Shown in pieces: positions 31,801 through 45,200 of a stretch of DNA of 64,000 nucleotides. Made by a program: the position numbers and the translations under genes. This DNA is from Sympetrum striolatum (taxonomy: Eukaryota > Arthropoda > Insecta > Odonata > Libellulidae). The notes under the pieces are model-generated. The model ran no database searches. It was not told the DNA's origin and saw nothing but the letters and a program-made list of their open reading frames with translations. The stretch is from NCBI GenBank assembly GCA_947579665.1, contig OX388349.1, positions 25,576,459 through 25,640,458 on the forward strand. The letters are read 5' to 3'. How positions within the stretch are numbered: the first letter of the stretch is position 1; every line of letters starts with the position of its first letter.

Positions 31801-32696
31801 ATGAACAGTGAGTGCTAAATAACATTGCTAATTTATTTTAATCTCGTTCTTGTGTTTGAATTCAAGTAAAACTTAATTTCAAAAACATACATCAATGTTT
31901 ACACACAGATGGATTCAAGAAGACATTCGAAAAAAACCTTTAATTTTATAAACTACTGCCCTTACTGCTGTAGTATATTTCACGAATTCAAAACCCGTCC
32001 AAAATTTGAGGCGCAATTAGCTTTTTTAAAACATATTAAAAATCTTGTTCAATACAAATAAATTCTATGTTTTATGGCTCGTTCTCGAATAACTGGAAGC
32101 TTTTTTTACGAAGTTTAATCTTCCATTTTAGCTGAAAGGGCACGGGACGGCATTTAATGAAATTCCATGAGAATAGTGCGGTGAGTAAATATTCCACTCC
32201 AAAGTGAAATATTTAATCACCGCTTTGTTCCGATATGATAGTAGCATCATTTATGAAGAATATAGTCCCTTCTGACGCATTATAGCATTACATCTCATGC
32301 TTCTATGAAGGTCAACTATTTTATGGTGTTGCTGGATGAAGGGAAGTTTCAAATGAGGATTTTTTCTGAATATTTTAGGAAGTTTTGCCTCTTTGATATA
32401 TATTACTTCTCTTCTCTATTAAATTTACTACATCCGTATTAGATTTTATTGCTTTCTGCGCTATATAATTTTATTTGATTCCAGGTTAGATGTGCCAATA
32501 TCAACCAGTTCTATGCAGACAATCTCTTAAGATTAAACTTAACTTATTTATCGAAAGAGATGGGACGCATGTAATTTAGAGGACAGAAATCCTGAAATAT
32601 TTCAATCTTTTTAGAAACCTGTTTATACTGTTGTTAGTAGTGATATAATGTAACTTATCTATCACGTATTGATCACTATTTATTAATAGGATATTA
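28809..32696. other. AT-rich DNA without recognisable gene
   Basis: A minus-strand open frame at 29921-30184 (87 residues) is the longest in a GC-richer patch. It shows no known motif, and I do not call it a gene. Confidence 0.4.
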
Positions 32697-32765
32697 CATC
32701 TACATCTACATCTACATTAATACCCTACAAGCCGCCTTTCGGCGTGTGGCAGGCAGGGGGTATGA
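32697..32765 (-). mobile_element. 3' end stub of a CR1-like LINE with TGTAGA tail
   Basis: The minus strand reads CCCCCTGCCTGCCACACGCC, GAAAGGCGGCTTGTAGGG, then a TGTAGATG tandem tail. The same CCACACGCCGAAAGGCGG end is found in the LINE inside the mariner-type units (7645 and 51430). Extreme 5' truncation is usual for LINEs. The hexamer tail is the 3' terminus. Confidence 0.7.
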
Positions 32766-35700
32766 TGAATTGAAGGCATTATTTTCTACTTATTTGATTG
32801 GGAAATCTCTAGTAGTGGTTCATTCAAACGATTTCATATGAAAACTGCATTTAAATGTTTTTAGCAGATAAAAATCTGTTAAAAGTTATTCATCCGTATT
32901 AATTCATATTTTTTAAATGCTGTTATGTATTCATTCAATTTTTTTATTTATTGATTTTGAATCGCAACTCCATGCGACATATGTACGCAAATTATATATT
33001 ACTTGTCTAAAATTGCCTTGTATTCTCTACCAATGAGTTAATAATTAGCTGTGAATTTACGTAATTAATGTGAGAAATTAGTTAGTGACACTTTTCGGTT
33101 GCCATTTACGTTCATTGGATTGACGCAATTTTAGCGTAACAGATTTTATAAATAAATTTATTACTTTCTTTTGTGACAAACACCTTACTTTTGACGCAAG
33201 CAGCTTATTTTCATCAAATTGTATTTTCTCATTTTCCAATATTGGGCCAATATTGGGTCGGAAGTTGACTTTATACCATAACAGTTCCTTCAAACCTGAT
33301 ATCGATTGAAGATATCGATATCTGTTTATGGAATTCTAATAAATAATTTAGTAGAACTACTCTCTTTTATCCGAATAATCTTTGCGGAAATGTTTCTATA
33401 TCTGAAATTTGATATGAGCGTTTCTTTTTCGGATAAAATGGAAAATATACTACATTTCTTTGGTAATAACAAGGTGACCGAATAATATTACGTCCATATT
33501 GAATTATGAACAATTATCAAATTAAAATTCAGTAAATGATACAGCATTCATGATTTATGTTAAGTTTTTCCTTGCTTTTCCTATACCTGAAAGTAATTGA
33601 CTTAGTTAAATTTACGTAGTTATGCTTACGAAGATGTTCGTAATCAAATACCTAAAAGTAAATTACCGTCAAAATATGAACAATTTATTTGGTATTTGAA
33701 TCGTACGAATAAAAATAAACGAATTTACAATCCTTTGAGCAATAATAGACGAAAGCATGGTGATTATATATCTAGAAGGTAGAATTATTTGAAAAGTCCA
33801 AGCAGATTCGATAATAAACTACCTACATATCATAACTATCTAGAGACTGAAATATCATTAAAAAGAAAATGTTTAAGAAGAAAAGCTATTAGATAGATCA
33901 CCCATGCAAATATTTATTTTTTATCAGCTAGTAGCGATCGAGATTTGCTTTACACGAGACGGGGAATTGGTCCTTTGTAAGGCTCAATTAGGATTGCCGT
34001 ATTATGGTTCACAAAGGTGCATCGTTGAAAACACGGGGATATAGAATTATTCGAAAATTTACTCGAGCGAATATAGCGCTACTCAGAGATCTGTATTCGT
34101 TAAATTTTAACGTATCGTTTGCATCGGCATTCGAACTCATCCGACAGATGCGAAAAGTGTCGCGGCAAATGACAAATTCAAGACCATCGCACGTTCACCT
34201 CTGACCTGTTCATCATAACTGTCTCAACCATCCCATTCCCATACCACTTCTGCCTACACACCCACCCTTTCTCCCCCAACATCCCCTATTTCAGCCGGAA
34301 ATAGCCGCACTAATTGAGAGCATACATTTAGGTTGACCGCAGGAGGAAGAGAGTTGGTCCTCGGCCATGTCGCGGTCAAAGGCTGAAAACCGGGCAGAGA
34401 ATATTTTATCTTTTCTAACTTTTTTGCTCTCGTCTGCATGGTGTACCCGTATAGGTTTCGGTTCTTATAGACGGAAGTAAGAAATTGTCTTGACTACGTC
34501 ACAATAATTAATTCCCGTGAAGGAGCGGCCGTCGGTAATAGTGGATCGCCCGAAAAACACGGTTACTCTTTACCGAGAGGATTCTCTTTGAATCATTTGT
34601 TCAAAAGCCAAACAATTAGCTTGCATCTTTCTTTCTCCTAAGTTCGCAGTAAATTTTCAGCCGTTGATAAAAGCCACTATGCGTTACCTTAATATTGAAA
34701 ACCACTGCACCTCGTAATTAGCATACTTAATAAATGTCTACAATTATCCCTCGCAGTTAAGAATTTAACAAGTTCATTCCTATAAGAAAGAAACACAATT
34801 AATACAATTTAATAGTTTTTTTCTTACCTACTTAAGTAACATTAAGCCCTCTGGGTATTAGCGGTACTTTAGCAGCTAGGAAGAAAATGGTATGCTTTCT
34901 TAAGAAGTTTATGCTGTTGTTTTAAGGTATTCTTAGCGTTTTTTTCATCAGTTTAAACATTTTTTATATAATATGCACGAACATGAAAGGCCAAATGTTT
35001 AGTATAGCAAGTATATAAATGTTTATTTTCTGAATGAAATTCGGAAATGCGTGGGATAGCTGAAGCTAAAAGGTCCGTTTCGAAAATATACTTCTGCAAT
35101 CGGCGTGATTAAGATAAAGAAAATCTTTTATGAGAATATTCTCAATGTAATCAATCAGAGAGGTCATGAATTCCGAGCTTTCAAGAAGTTATATCGGCAA
35201 AACATGTGAAAACGCGTTTTTTTGAACAATTTCACAAAGAAGTGAAATATTTCAGGAAAGACTGAGAATAACTCGGAATTGATCGAACTGATGGTCCCAG
35301 TAGAATAATTATTTACTGGTGGCCAACTGAGTACACCGCGCGTACATTTGATAACTTTATACCTCCTAAACACGATCTGGCGAATAATTTTCATTCGAAG
35401 AATGCAGAAACCTCTCGTTTGAGTTACTTGATGATATATTTAATTATATTTTACAAATAAATTTGTATTTTTGCGGTTGTTTTGATGGAAAATATCCTTA
35501 GGTGATTGAATAAGCAAAAAGTATCACCAAAAGTATTAAACCGCTAATTGTACAATAAAAATTTACGTCTTCTTAAGTTTGCCATGGACAAAGAACGTCT
35601 CATCTTGTAAAATAAGGAGGAGAGACGAGGAGAACTATTCAACTGCTCAGTATTGTAGAAATACGCTAGGTATGTGATATTTTATCCTTTAAATGAGTCC

Positions 35701-36613
35701 ATCATGTTGAGCTCGTCATTTGAAAAATTTTTGGGCCGAGAAAGTTTGGTAAACAGCGTGATAGGAATCCTTGGTCGTTCCTAGCAAATTTTGAAGGACG
35801 CCACTTAATAGAACTGCCGTATTTGAAGGAACCAAGTGCTGTTATAGTTTCCTCTGAAATACATTGGAATTTTTACCTGCAAACCTACTCTCTAGTGGCG
35901 AATCGAAAAAACTTCGGTTAGTCAACTTCGAGTATTTGACGCGCGAGGACTTATTCAATTAGGACAGCACAGGATTTCTAGCCTCCATTTCTTTGTAAGT
36001 ATTTATTTTAAAATTTCGATGAACGATATTAAGATTTTTCTCTCTTTTGTCAAATCATTTGAAAGTAAATAACATAAAAAAACATAAAACATGCCTTTTT
36101 CCGATTATCAAATTATTTGAAATCAGACATACGTTCGTAGACTTGGTGAAATGAACTCTTGATTGCGAAATTGCCTAATATTATTTATAATTTCCTTCAA
36201 CATTCTTAATGGATAGCCTTTTTAACAATTTCAACCCACACGGATGCACAGGCAGTCAATAAGGCGATATCCCCTCATGCTTAGCCTTCTTTTCAGTGTT
36301 GCCACATTTTCCCTACTTCTAAACAACGACCAATTAAACTCATAGAAAATATATACAAGATTGCCAATAATCTCCTTATAATTTTTAAACAACCGCGTTT
36401 CTGTTTTCTGATGATTACAAATAGGAAAATTTTATACACAAAAAGAATTTGCAGCCGATATTATTGAATTTTTTTAGTCTTATGGACGATTATTCAGTTG
36501 ATCGGATAGCGTTAGCAGAGAGTTGCTATATTTCAACGTTTATCTGGATGCATATCATTGTAATCCCATTTGAAGAACTTATTTTATTAATTTCTCCCCT
36601 CAGGTGATGTCAG
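32766..36613. other. AT-rich DNA without recognisable gene
   Basis: No open frame here shows a motif or splice pattern I can support. Confidence 0.4.
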
Positions 36614-36676
36614 ACGTTCGTGCTGATGGCATCAGCTCGAAGGAAGGTTACGGTCATCTTCGTTGCGAATCTATTG
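36614..36676 (+). other. Candidate duplicated 63-nt exon, copy 1
   Basis: The segment follows GATGTCAG and, 10 bp further up, a better acceptor TTTCTCCCCTCAG. It ends at CTATTG|GTTAGG, a donor-like site. Only one frame is open in both this and the 39184 segment; here it reads VRADGISSKEGYGHLRCESI. The two segments align without gaps over 63 nt with about 75 percent identity. The encoded family is not recognised. If real, this is a small internal exon with flanking phases 2 and 1. Confidence 0.4.
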
Positions 36677-37670
36677 GTTAGGTTTTTAATATCAGGTATA
36701 CAAGTCCCTTTATTACCGATTTTAGTACTAGTTTACTCATTTTGCTCCTCAGCTAATGGCATTGTCATATGCATTCGATATATAATAATAGTAATTCACT
36801 GTTATCATCATGAAGTAAAAGAAAATCTCATAGTTTAATGATGCTGGCGCACTGCTTCTACAAATTTGGACTAAGACAACAAAATTCACATTTCCATGGC
36901 TTCATCTAGTTTTCCTCGTGAAGAATGTATGCTGATATTGCGCGTAAATTTTATCTTGAAGCGATAGAATTCGTAGTATGAGAAATTTACATGAAGTTGA
37001 ATTTTCTCTAGAAAACTTCCTTTCGGTAGCCTAAATCGTTTATTGAAGTATATAATCCAAGAATTTCTTGGATTTGTCCTGCCAATATTGTGAATTTACT
37101 TATCTCGCTGCCTTTCCGACTGCGATTCGGTCCTTATTTTTCAACATTCAACAACAATCCTCTGACACGCTAGTTTTTTCAAGTAATGAATGATAGCGAT
37201 TGATGATTTCTGATAACATGCAATGATTTCTCTCTCTTTTTTCAGTATCATTTTTTAATTACAACCGATTAAAATTCTGCTGCCCATATTATTTATTTAT
37301 TTTACATTATGTTTGAATTAATTAAAATGAATAATATATTGTATATTATGTTTTTTCTATTCTTTAGGCGGCTTACGAAATATAAATGGATTGTTTAAGT
37401 TGTTGCATCTTGCGTTGTTTATAAACGTTCCTTAAGAGAAATAAAAACTATTATCCATCAGCTGAATTGATCCATATTCCCAGCTTCTAATTAAATATGC
37501 TGCAAGGCATCATACGGATGTACTTAGAACTCTAGTTACGGTATTAATATCCATGTAAATATCTTTTAAGTTTTTTAAATTTTGCGAGAATTACTTTGTT
37601 GCTGGTAAGACTCGTTGTTAATTTGTGTAGAATAATTAAATTTTTCCCTCTCAAATAAATTCCTTTTTTT
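36677..37670. other. AT-rich DNA, possible intron
   Basis: I see nothing coding. It would be intronic if the 63-nt exons are real. Confidence 0.35.
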
Positions 37671-37798
37671 ACTTTCTCCATATACGAAGTATAGAGAAAG
37701 TATTGTTTTCATGAAAAAATTCGACTTCGAGATTTCAACGGAAATACATGTTTTGGGGTCCCTAGAACACGATTTGACCATTTTCGGAATGATGTCTG

Positions 37799-37799
37799 T

Positions 37800-37852
<53 letters not shown>
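37799..37852 (+). repeat. (GT)n microsatellite
   Basis: A nearly pure GT run of about 50 bp lies inside the 1-kb repeat element. Confidence 0.95.
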
Positions 37853-37853
<1 letters not shown>

Positions 37854-37855
37854 CA

Positions 37856-38508
37856 GTGGGCGCTCTAACGTGAAAACTATTAGTCGTATCAACACCAAAA
37901 TTCATATATAGCACTGTGGTGTGTGCTGTCAGAGTTGATTAGTTTTTCAAGTAAATCGGTAAACCGGAAGTCGAGCTTCATTCATCAAAGCTCATTTCCG
38001 GTTTTCGAAATATCTCCATAAATATGATATATAGGTATATTGTATACCCAATAAAAGTTTTAGATAATCTGTTTTACTATAACTTTTGTATTTAAAATAT
38101 TTTTGTATCACCAGTTGATTAGGAGTTATTCGTGAAATACTGATCAACCGGAAGTAGCTGATTATGTACTTTGTGGGCGCTCTAACATAAAAACGGTTTG
38201 TTGGATCAACACCAAATTTCATATATAGTATTTTGGTTTGTGTCGTTAGAGTTGATTAGATTTTGGAGTAAATCGGTTGACCGGAAGTCGAGCTTCATTC
38301 TTCAAAGCCCATTTCCGGTTTTCAAAATATCTCCATAAATATGATATTTAGGTATATACTATTATTTATAAAAGTTTTAGAAAATGTAATTTACTATGAC
38401 TTTTGTATGAAACATATTTTTGTATCACTGATTGTATAGGAGTTATTTGTGAAATACTGATAAACCGGAAGTTGCTGATTATGTACGTTGTGGGCGCTCT
38501 GGCCCTGG
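37856..38508 (+). repeat. Tandem 317-bp units
   Basis: GTGGGCGCTCTAAC starts at 37856 and again at 38173, and GTGGGCGCTCTGG starts a third partial unit at 38490. Both full units contain ACCGGAAGTCGAGCTTCATT and CATTTCCGGTTTTC. Confidence 0.9.
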
Positions 38509-38687
38509 GGCAAAATGCCACTTCATCGTTTTTCATCGTATATGTCCCGAAAAACATTATTTATAATGTTTGTGACGTAAAAGGTAATAATAAATAAATT
38601 AATTACTCATCTTCAAAGTTTAGATGGAATATAGAGTTCGAAATTACTGTCGTAAATAAATATTTACATCTTATGTATGGAGAAAGT

Positions 38688-39183
38688 CATGTGCTGGCCA
38701 CATCAGATTTTTAGATAAAGATAATGGGTATTTTCCAATGATATCGTCATGTTAATACCGATGATTTTTACGGGCAGAAACATTGTATATAAGAGAGTAT
38801 CCTCAATTTTTCCTACTACGATGAATTCATTATTTAAGAAGAGTTAAGATAAAATTTTATTTATTAGCTCACTTATTGTATGAAGTTTATATGCCTGAGC
38901 CTAAACGTGTGAAGATAATTAGCATGTGTGTACCTCTAAAATCACTTTTTAACCTACAAATAAGGAATCTAAAGTACAAGTAACTAACTGAAAAATAATG
39001 TTCACACAAAGTATTTTTTGAGACGTTTGAAGCGCGTTTTTAGACAATTTCTATTTCTTAGTTAATGAGAAATTATTATTAAAAATTGGATTCGAGATAA
39101 AGCTGAACTGTTAAATATTTTTCCATCTTTTTCTTAAAATCATATTTTCGTTTTTTCCTCCAGTCAATGCAGCAGATCACCAG
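38688..39183. other. AT-rich DNA, possible intron
   Basis: I see nothing coding. A polypyrimidine run TTCGTTTTTTCCTCCAG lies at its end (39148-39163). Confidence 0.35.
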
Positions 39184-39246
39184 CAGATCGTAGTGGAGGC
39201 ATCTGTTTGAAGGAAGGTTACGTTCAACTTCTTTGCGAGACTACTG
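39184..39246 (+). other. Candidate duplicated 63-nt exon, copy 2
   Basis: The segment follows AGATCACCAG, with a stronger acceptor CCTCCAG 20 bp upstream. It ends at CTACTG|GTATGC, a donor-like site. The frame shared with 36614-36676 reads DRSGGICLKEGYVQLLCETT here. The purine-rich centre GAAGGAAGGTTACG is identical in both. Tandem similar exons 2.57 kb apart would suit mutually exclusive splicing. No family is recognised. Confidence 0.4.
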
Positions 39247-42200
39247 GTATGCTTTTCTTTATTACTATGTATTTCCATCTTTTACTGAAACACTAAATTG
39301 TCATAGCGTTATTCACCACAGTAAATTACTTTGCCGTATTCCCTCCAAAATTAATATCAATTCTCTGCCATCCTCCCCTATTGGTAAAAACTGGTTATGT
39401 GTAGTAATAGATTTGGTTTCTTTGGAGGTGGCACTCGTCGCCAGAGTAGGATTTGTGCTAAATCCTGATATATTAATGAAGATAGATGATACATTATTGT
39501 AAAAAAATAAGCTTTTGTAAATATAATACGTGTTTAAATCACTATCAATTTCTTCTCTATCAAAATTATCGAATCTTCCCAAAATAATTATCGAAATTAC
39601 ACCCCGATGCGATAAAATGTAGAATGAAAATTTTGCTTTAGTTATCGTAATTTATACTAGAAAAGTTGCTGCAGCGGATAAGAGATTTTTAGTTATTCAT
39701 AGGAGTTAATCCAAGATAATAAACTCACATTCATTCATATTATTTATTCCATTTTGCAGTGGAGTGTATACAAAACTCGGATGGTACATACATATAAAAC
39801 ATCATTGTTGGAAGATTTACAACCAAATATAAAAAAGTTAGGATTGAAAATGTGTATATTTGAATGTGTATATGTGAAAACGGCGCTCTTAATGCGCCAG
39901 CGCGACTGCTTGACGGTTAATTGCATTACATCAATCCTTCCTTTTAAATAACGCATGAAAAAGACTTTTAGAATGAAATAGAGAAAACAGTTGAATCTAT
40001 ACTCGTCATTCCATTATTTTTACAATATAAGAAGTAGCTTTTAATTTTATTAATGTTGCTGTTACTCTCATGCTACTGAGATAGTATATACATTTATTTC
40101 TTAATTTATTAACTAAATGTACCATAGAACCTGCCTGTACCTTCATGAAATTCTTAGAGCGCGTATACATTCGTTTTCATGAAAGGGTCGTGCAATAAAT
40201 AATTTTGTGGAAGTTAATGGGAATTAATTTTTCATCTCTTTATAATTATGGTTCTCCACAAGCTTCAACCAACACATATTGATTGTATATAATATAAATT
40301 CAGTCGTAGAAGCCTAAATTTTTTGAAACTCTATTACAGGAAGCATACTAACATAACTTAGCAAAGTTCCCACAGAAGTTATTTAATGTGCCCGTTTTTG
40401 AACTATATTTTCATTATCAGGTAATGTTACTTGTAGCCCAAAACCTGTCACATTAATGAAATTTTTGTTAAACTTTAGCTTATCTTACCATGCTCCTTAT
40501 ATATAAAATATTCAATTTTTCACGATAAATTTTAAGTCATCAATTGTGCCTTCACATATTTTATGGTAAAAGGGTTAGGACATGAAGCACATAATATGTA
40601 TTGTTACAGAGGAGGAATGACTCCATCTTCACCTTCAGCCACATCCCTAATTTTTTTCCTTTTTCATCCAGCATCCATTGCCTGTAACACTACCCCTAGA
40701 ACCCCCTATGAGTACGGCTTCAATTAGTCCAAGGCCTTCTCTATCCTCCTTCCCTCATAGCGATGCTAACAGGATGACTCCGAGTGCCTTTATATTAAAG
40801 TAGACTTGGGAGGGAAAACCTTAAATGCATTACATCTGAAGATGGCTTTAATTCCCCAATTTCCTCACCCTCGTCAATCCGAGTGACATCCGGGGTTCAA
40901 TTATCATCATCGGTTTGCATGCGAAACGGATTCTTTAGCCGACAGCTCTTTTTCATTTGGCGGTTCTTCTAGAAATGGGAATGTTAGAGTGTTTCTTTGA
41001 CTCTGAGGTGTTGGAGTGGACTTCGGCTAGAATGTTTTTCGCTCTATTAATTTTCGAGGCGCCCTCATGAGCAATTGCGTGGAATAAATTCGTTAGTTAC
41101 TTCCTCGAAAATGGCTCCTATAACTGAACCTGTTGGGCAAACTTCTGGAAGAGGAAATAACTTTTCAAACATGGGGATGAGACTTAAAAGTCAAGAATGA
41201 ACAGAAGTAAATAAATCTGCATGATGGGGAGTAATTAAAATCTACGCTTTTGCTGATTTTTTGGCATGGCTTGGTATCGAAAGGGATAAAAAAATACGTC
41301 TGGAAGGTTGCAGATCTGATTTGAAGTAGCAGTCAAGTTTATATTGCCTCTATTTATTCTTGCTGACCTAACTATTGAAAAAAATATGTCAAAGTACGCA
41401 GAAGATAAATTAAACTTTGATTTATTATACAAATACTTATTTTCAATTGGTATTAATTAGTTAATGAGTATTTATGGAATAATGTAATGCTTAAGTAACT
41501 CATCTGTTAAGATCTAACTCCCTCAAGTTAAGGGCAATGTGGTTGAATTTGGTATAAAAGTAAATTTTTAATATCTTAGAGATTAAGATTTATTTATTGT
41601 GATAAAATTATAAATAAAAGGGATAAAAGTGACTTTGAATGAAAAGATACGCTCCTAGGTAATAATTTAAGGAGAAATGTGACTGAAAAAGTCTGACAGG
41701 ACAACTTTTGAAAAGGATAAAGTTTTGAAAAACTTATTATTTCTGAAAAACCATTGGTTTATGTAGTATATCGAATGCCATGCTGCATTTCTTTTAATAT
41801 GAAATCCCGCGGACTTTTGCTATTTCAGTACTAACTAACGTGATGCATCCTTACCGTAACGTATCTTGCATTTTATTCCTTTGAATTAACTTCTGTTTAC
41901 TCAACTCTCTGATGGAGATTTTTCTGGCTGGAGTAAAGAATTTCTGCTTTAATTCGTTGTATTTTTCGTTGATTTTGATTGAAAACATTCAATCATCTCC
42001 GACCGCAGTTCGTGGAAAGACATTTTCTCCTGCTATATTAGTATTTATAGAGATAGGTGAAAGATAGGATAGGACTTATGGAACAACCTCAGTAAGGACT
42101 CATGGATGGCGGAATTTACGTGCTACGTTTTTATATAGAATATTTTTACTGTTCTTTGTAGATTTGATGGCTCTCGTTATCTGAGGGGAATTAATGTTTT

Positions 42201-45200
42201 ACTCTGTTTAAAAATTACAAAAAGGCGATTCCTTATGGAAATTCATCATCTAAATTTAAGAAAAACACTCCTTTCTCGATACATGAAAATTAATCTTCTT
42301 AATTGCTAAATGCCAAATTTGGCCCAACAATCACAATTGGTACGCATTTTTCTGGAAATGCTATCGATCTCCACAAGGGTACATTAGGAATATTTTTCTA
42401 GATAAGGCATATATTCACTTTGACATTGGAATAGCAATTTTCTTTTTGTAGACTGTAGTTGAATCTATAATTTTAACGACTTTTGCGCACGTCATCTTTA
42501 GGTTTTTTAACTAGATCCAAGTGAGTAAAATGGCTTTAAAATTATTTCCAATTTTCCCAAATTCTCTCATGCCAACATAAATGGAAGAGTCTATTCCTAT
42601 ATAAAATTTAACTTGGCCGCAGACAAAATAACTTAAGTCTCCCATTCTATTTAATTTCCATTCTAACCCTTCAGCATCAGATTTTAATTTATACCATGCT
42701 ATTCACATTTCAAAAATGTATTAAAATTTACGTGTTTAATGGAGCACGGTGAAGTAATATTGAGTACGCTTTTGAAATAAACGAAAACCATTTAAGGCTG
42801 AAAATTTATTTAAAAATTCAGTTCTTTAGAATCGTTGCTCCCATAATTGTGTTTGCAATACCACAAGAATATGACCACCAGTGTTGAGATATTGTAACAA
42901 AATTCAAATATTTGAAGGAACCCTAAGAAAATGGAATGTTGCCAAATTGCATTAATTCTATTACTGGGTTGTTGCCGGGAGTTTCTTTGCCAGACGCTGC
43001 ACCTCATTGTCTACAAAGGGGCAACTGCAAATTGTGCTGCGAAGTAGTCACGGAAAAAAATCGTTCTCGCGTTGCAATTTGCCGTAGCGTATACAGGATT
43101 CCCTTCAAATAGATGAAAAGTAAAAGAAATAACAAGGTTAGTATTCTCTCTAAATAAAATTCTTCGCAAAACGGCCGTGAAAGTAAGGGTTGCAATTTTG
43201 TGCTGAGTATAAGAACAAGAGATTCGTTGGCAAGAGAATGTATACCTAAAAAGGAACTTGTCCAGCGATATCGTTTTTAACGATATTTAATGTTTACCTA
43301 TCTTAGAGAATCCAATTTTGTGGAAAAATACCAATTATCTCCTTCATTTTGCATATTTTTGAGACGAAAAAACAAACGGATATTCAAAGTATTATTTGCA
43401 AAGTGTTCTTCATGCTTGCACACACAGGGTTGTGTACATACATGTAGATGTTTACTTAATTGCCATGATCAAATTCAATATGGATTATCATTTCATAAAA
43501 CATATCATTCTATATTTATGCTGTATTAACTCTGCTACTCTGGCAAATACTACAGTATTGGAGCAGATGAATTATACTTTCCCCAATTGAGATGAAGGGC
43601 TGCTTGAAAGGAATAAAGTTGTGTAAGCAGTACTCTCAAATAAGTAAAATGACGTTAAAGTAAATTCTAAATATTATGTTCCAGTATCTCTTCTTTTTTA
43701 AATTGAGTTGCAGTTCTCTCAAAGTTTTTTTTTCGACTATGCTGAATATATTTGTCTGAAGTAAAGAGATAAGGTAAATACTTTGCTGTAAATATTGATT
43801 TCAATCCATTTGTGGAACATCAAAGACCCCTTCTTGGAATTTACTTTGTTTTTAATATAAATAATATCACTGCGTACCAAGGTGTTGGATATTACTGAAA
43901 TTAATCCCGAGCTATTTAGTGAAAAACGAAACGCTTATTAAAATTCTTAAAATATATAAGATATATTCATTACCTCCCGCCTCGGTAATATAGATCGACT
44001 AAGCAAATAATGATAGTTTCGTAGTACAATATAAATAAAGTCTCTTATTCTATCTTGGGTTAAGGTACAGACTTTCTTGTGCATAGTTGAACTTGGTTTC
44101 CATCAAATGATAATTTATTTTACGTAAGAAAGTGAATGATAGCAAAGCAATTCTTCTCTTTATATTTTCAATATATATTATAGTAAAGTATGTAAATTTG
44201 AAAAATATAATCTCATTCTCTGACTCGATGAGAACCGCGGAATCATCCAGTTCTAATATGTGGTGAGCTGCTCTTCTCGTGCGCTAAGAAATTCCATTGG
44301 GGAAACTGATGAAATTACTTCCCGAATTGAGATTATTAGAGGAGTCTATTTAACGTATTGTAATATCATTAACCATTTACATAGAATTTTTCTCTAGAAG
44401 CTTGATACTTTAACATTAAAAACTCCAAAATATTCTCTTTACTTACCTAAAAATGTTTTGGGTTGTGTTTTTTTAGTAAAATATGTTTGCGAAATCATCT
44501 AGAAATCCACTTTTTTCTCGAAGTATGAAGCGGACAGACATGATGATCAGATATGACGAGATATAAAGGAGAGACAAAAGTTTGGGGATGTAGCGAGATG
44601 GGAAAGATTTAAAGATAGTGGTGGAAATAATCCTTTACAAGGTTAGAAGCCATTTAATTTTTTATGGGACCGCGACCCGTTTCCTTTAACTTCCTTTTAT
44701 CACAATAATATCCTCTATTTATCTCCATAGAACACTTTCGTCGTGCCCATAAGCAAAAAAATACCCAGAAAAAAGTCCAAACCCCTTTCCTTTATACTCC
44801 CTCCAGAATTCCGATTTTTCCCATTCCCGACTGATCATATCCGAATCGCAGAGAATTTTTCTGTTTGGATTGCGCCGCTTGACTTTTTGCCGGGCGAACG
44901 TCAGCGCCTCTGGTGGCGAGATCTCGGAAAGGATTTGAGCTGAGTAGGGTCGGGAATATAAATTTTTGTGAGCTTCTCAGCTGGATTGGGCTGACGGGAA
45001 AAACTTGTCCATAGGCCTCTCCTATTACATTTCTTTGGAAAGGGATGGGGGATGAATGGGAAATAAGGGGCGAATTTTACCTTTTGGTTTACATTCCTTA
45101 CTTATCAGCCGTGGCTAGTGGACGAACTTCACATTTTCATTTATGTATTCATATGATCATCCATCCAGCTGGCAGTGAGGTTTTGTAGGAGGTGATCTAA

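Larger units (their letters stand above)
37671..38687 (+). mobile_element. 1-kb non-coding repeat element with short inverted ends
   Basis: The left end ACTTTCTCCATATA and the right end TGTATGGAGAAAGT are inverted copies (14 bp, one mismatch). The left end also forms its own hairpin with GTATAGAGAAAGT at 37700. Inside are a (GT)n tract and two and a bit tandem units of 317 bp. It has no coding capacity. It resembles dispersed non-autonomous repeats that pair an AGAGAAAGT end with a GT tract, but I cannot assign a superfamily and see no clear target duplication. Confidence 0.55.

Noticed and set aside
32697..32730. CATCTA hexamer repeat as a telomere-like or CRISPR-like array
   Set aside because: It is short and is the tandem tail of a LINE 3' end. 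The sequence is eukaryotic and has no spaced repeats.
37711..37911. Open frames through the GT tract
   Set aside because: They are low-complexity Val/Cys and Thr/His runs caused by the microsatellite.
43396..43590. Cys/His-rich frame as a small secreted peptide
   Set aside because: There is no signal peptide, no cysteine framework and no splice or promoter context. It is consistent with chance in AT-rich DNA.
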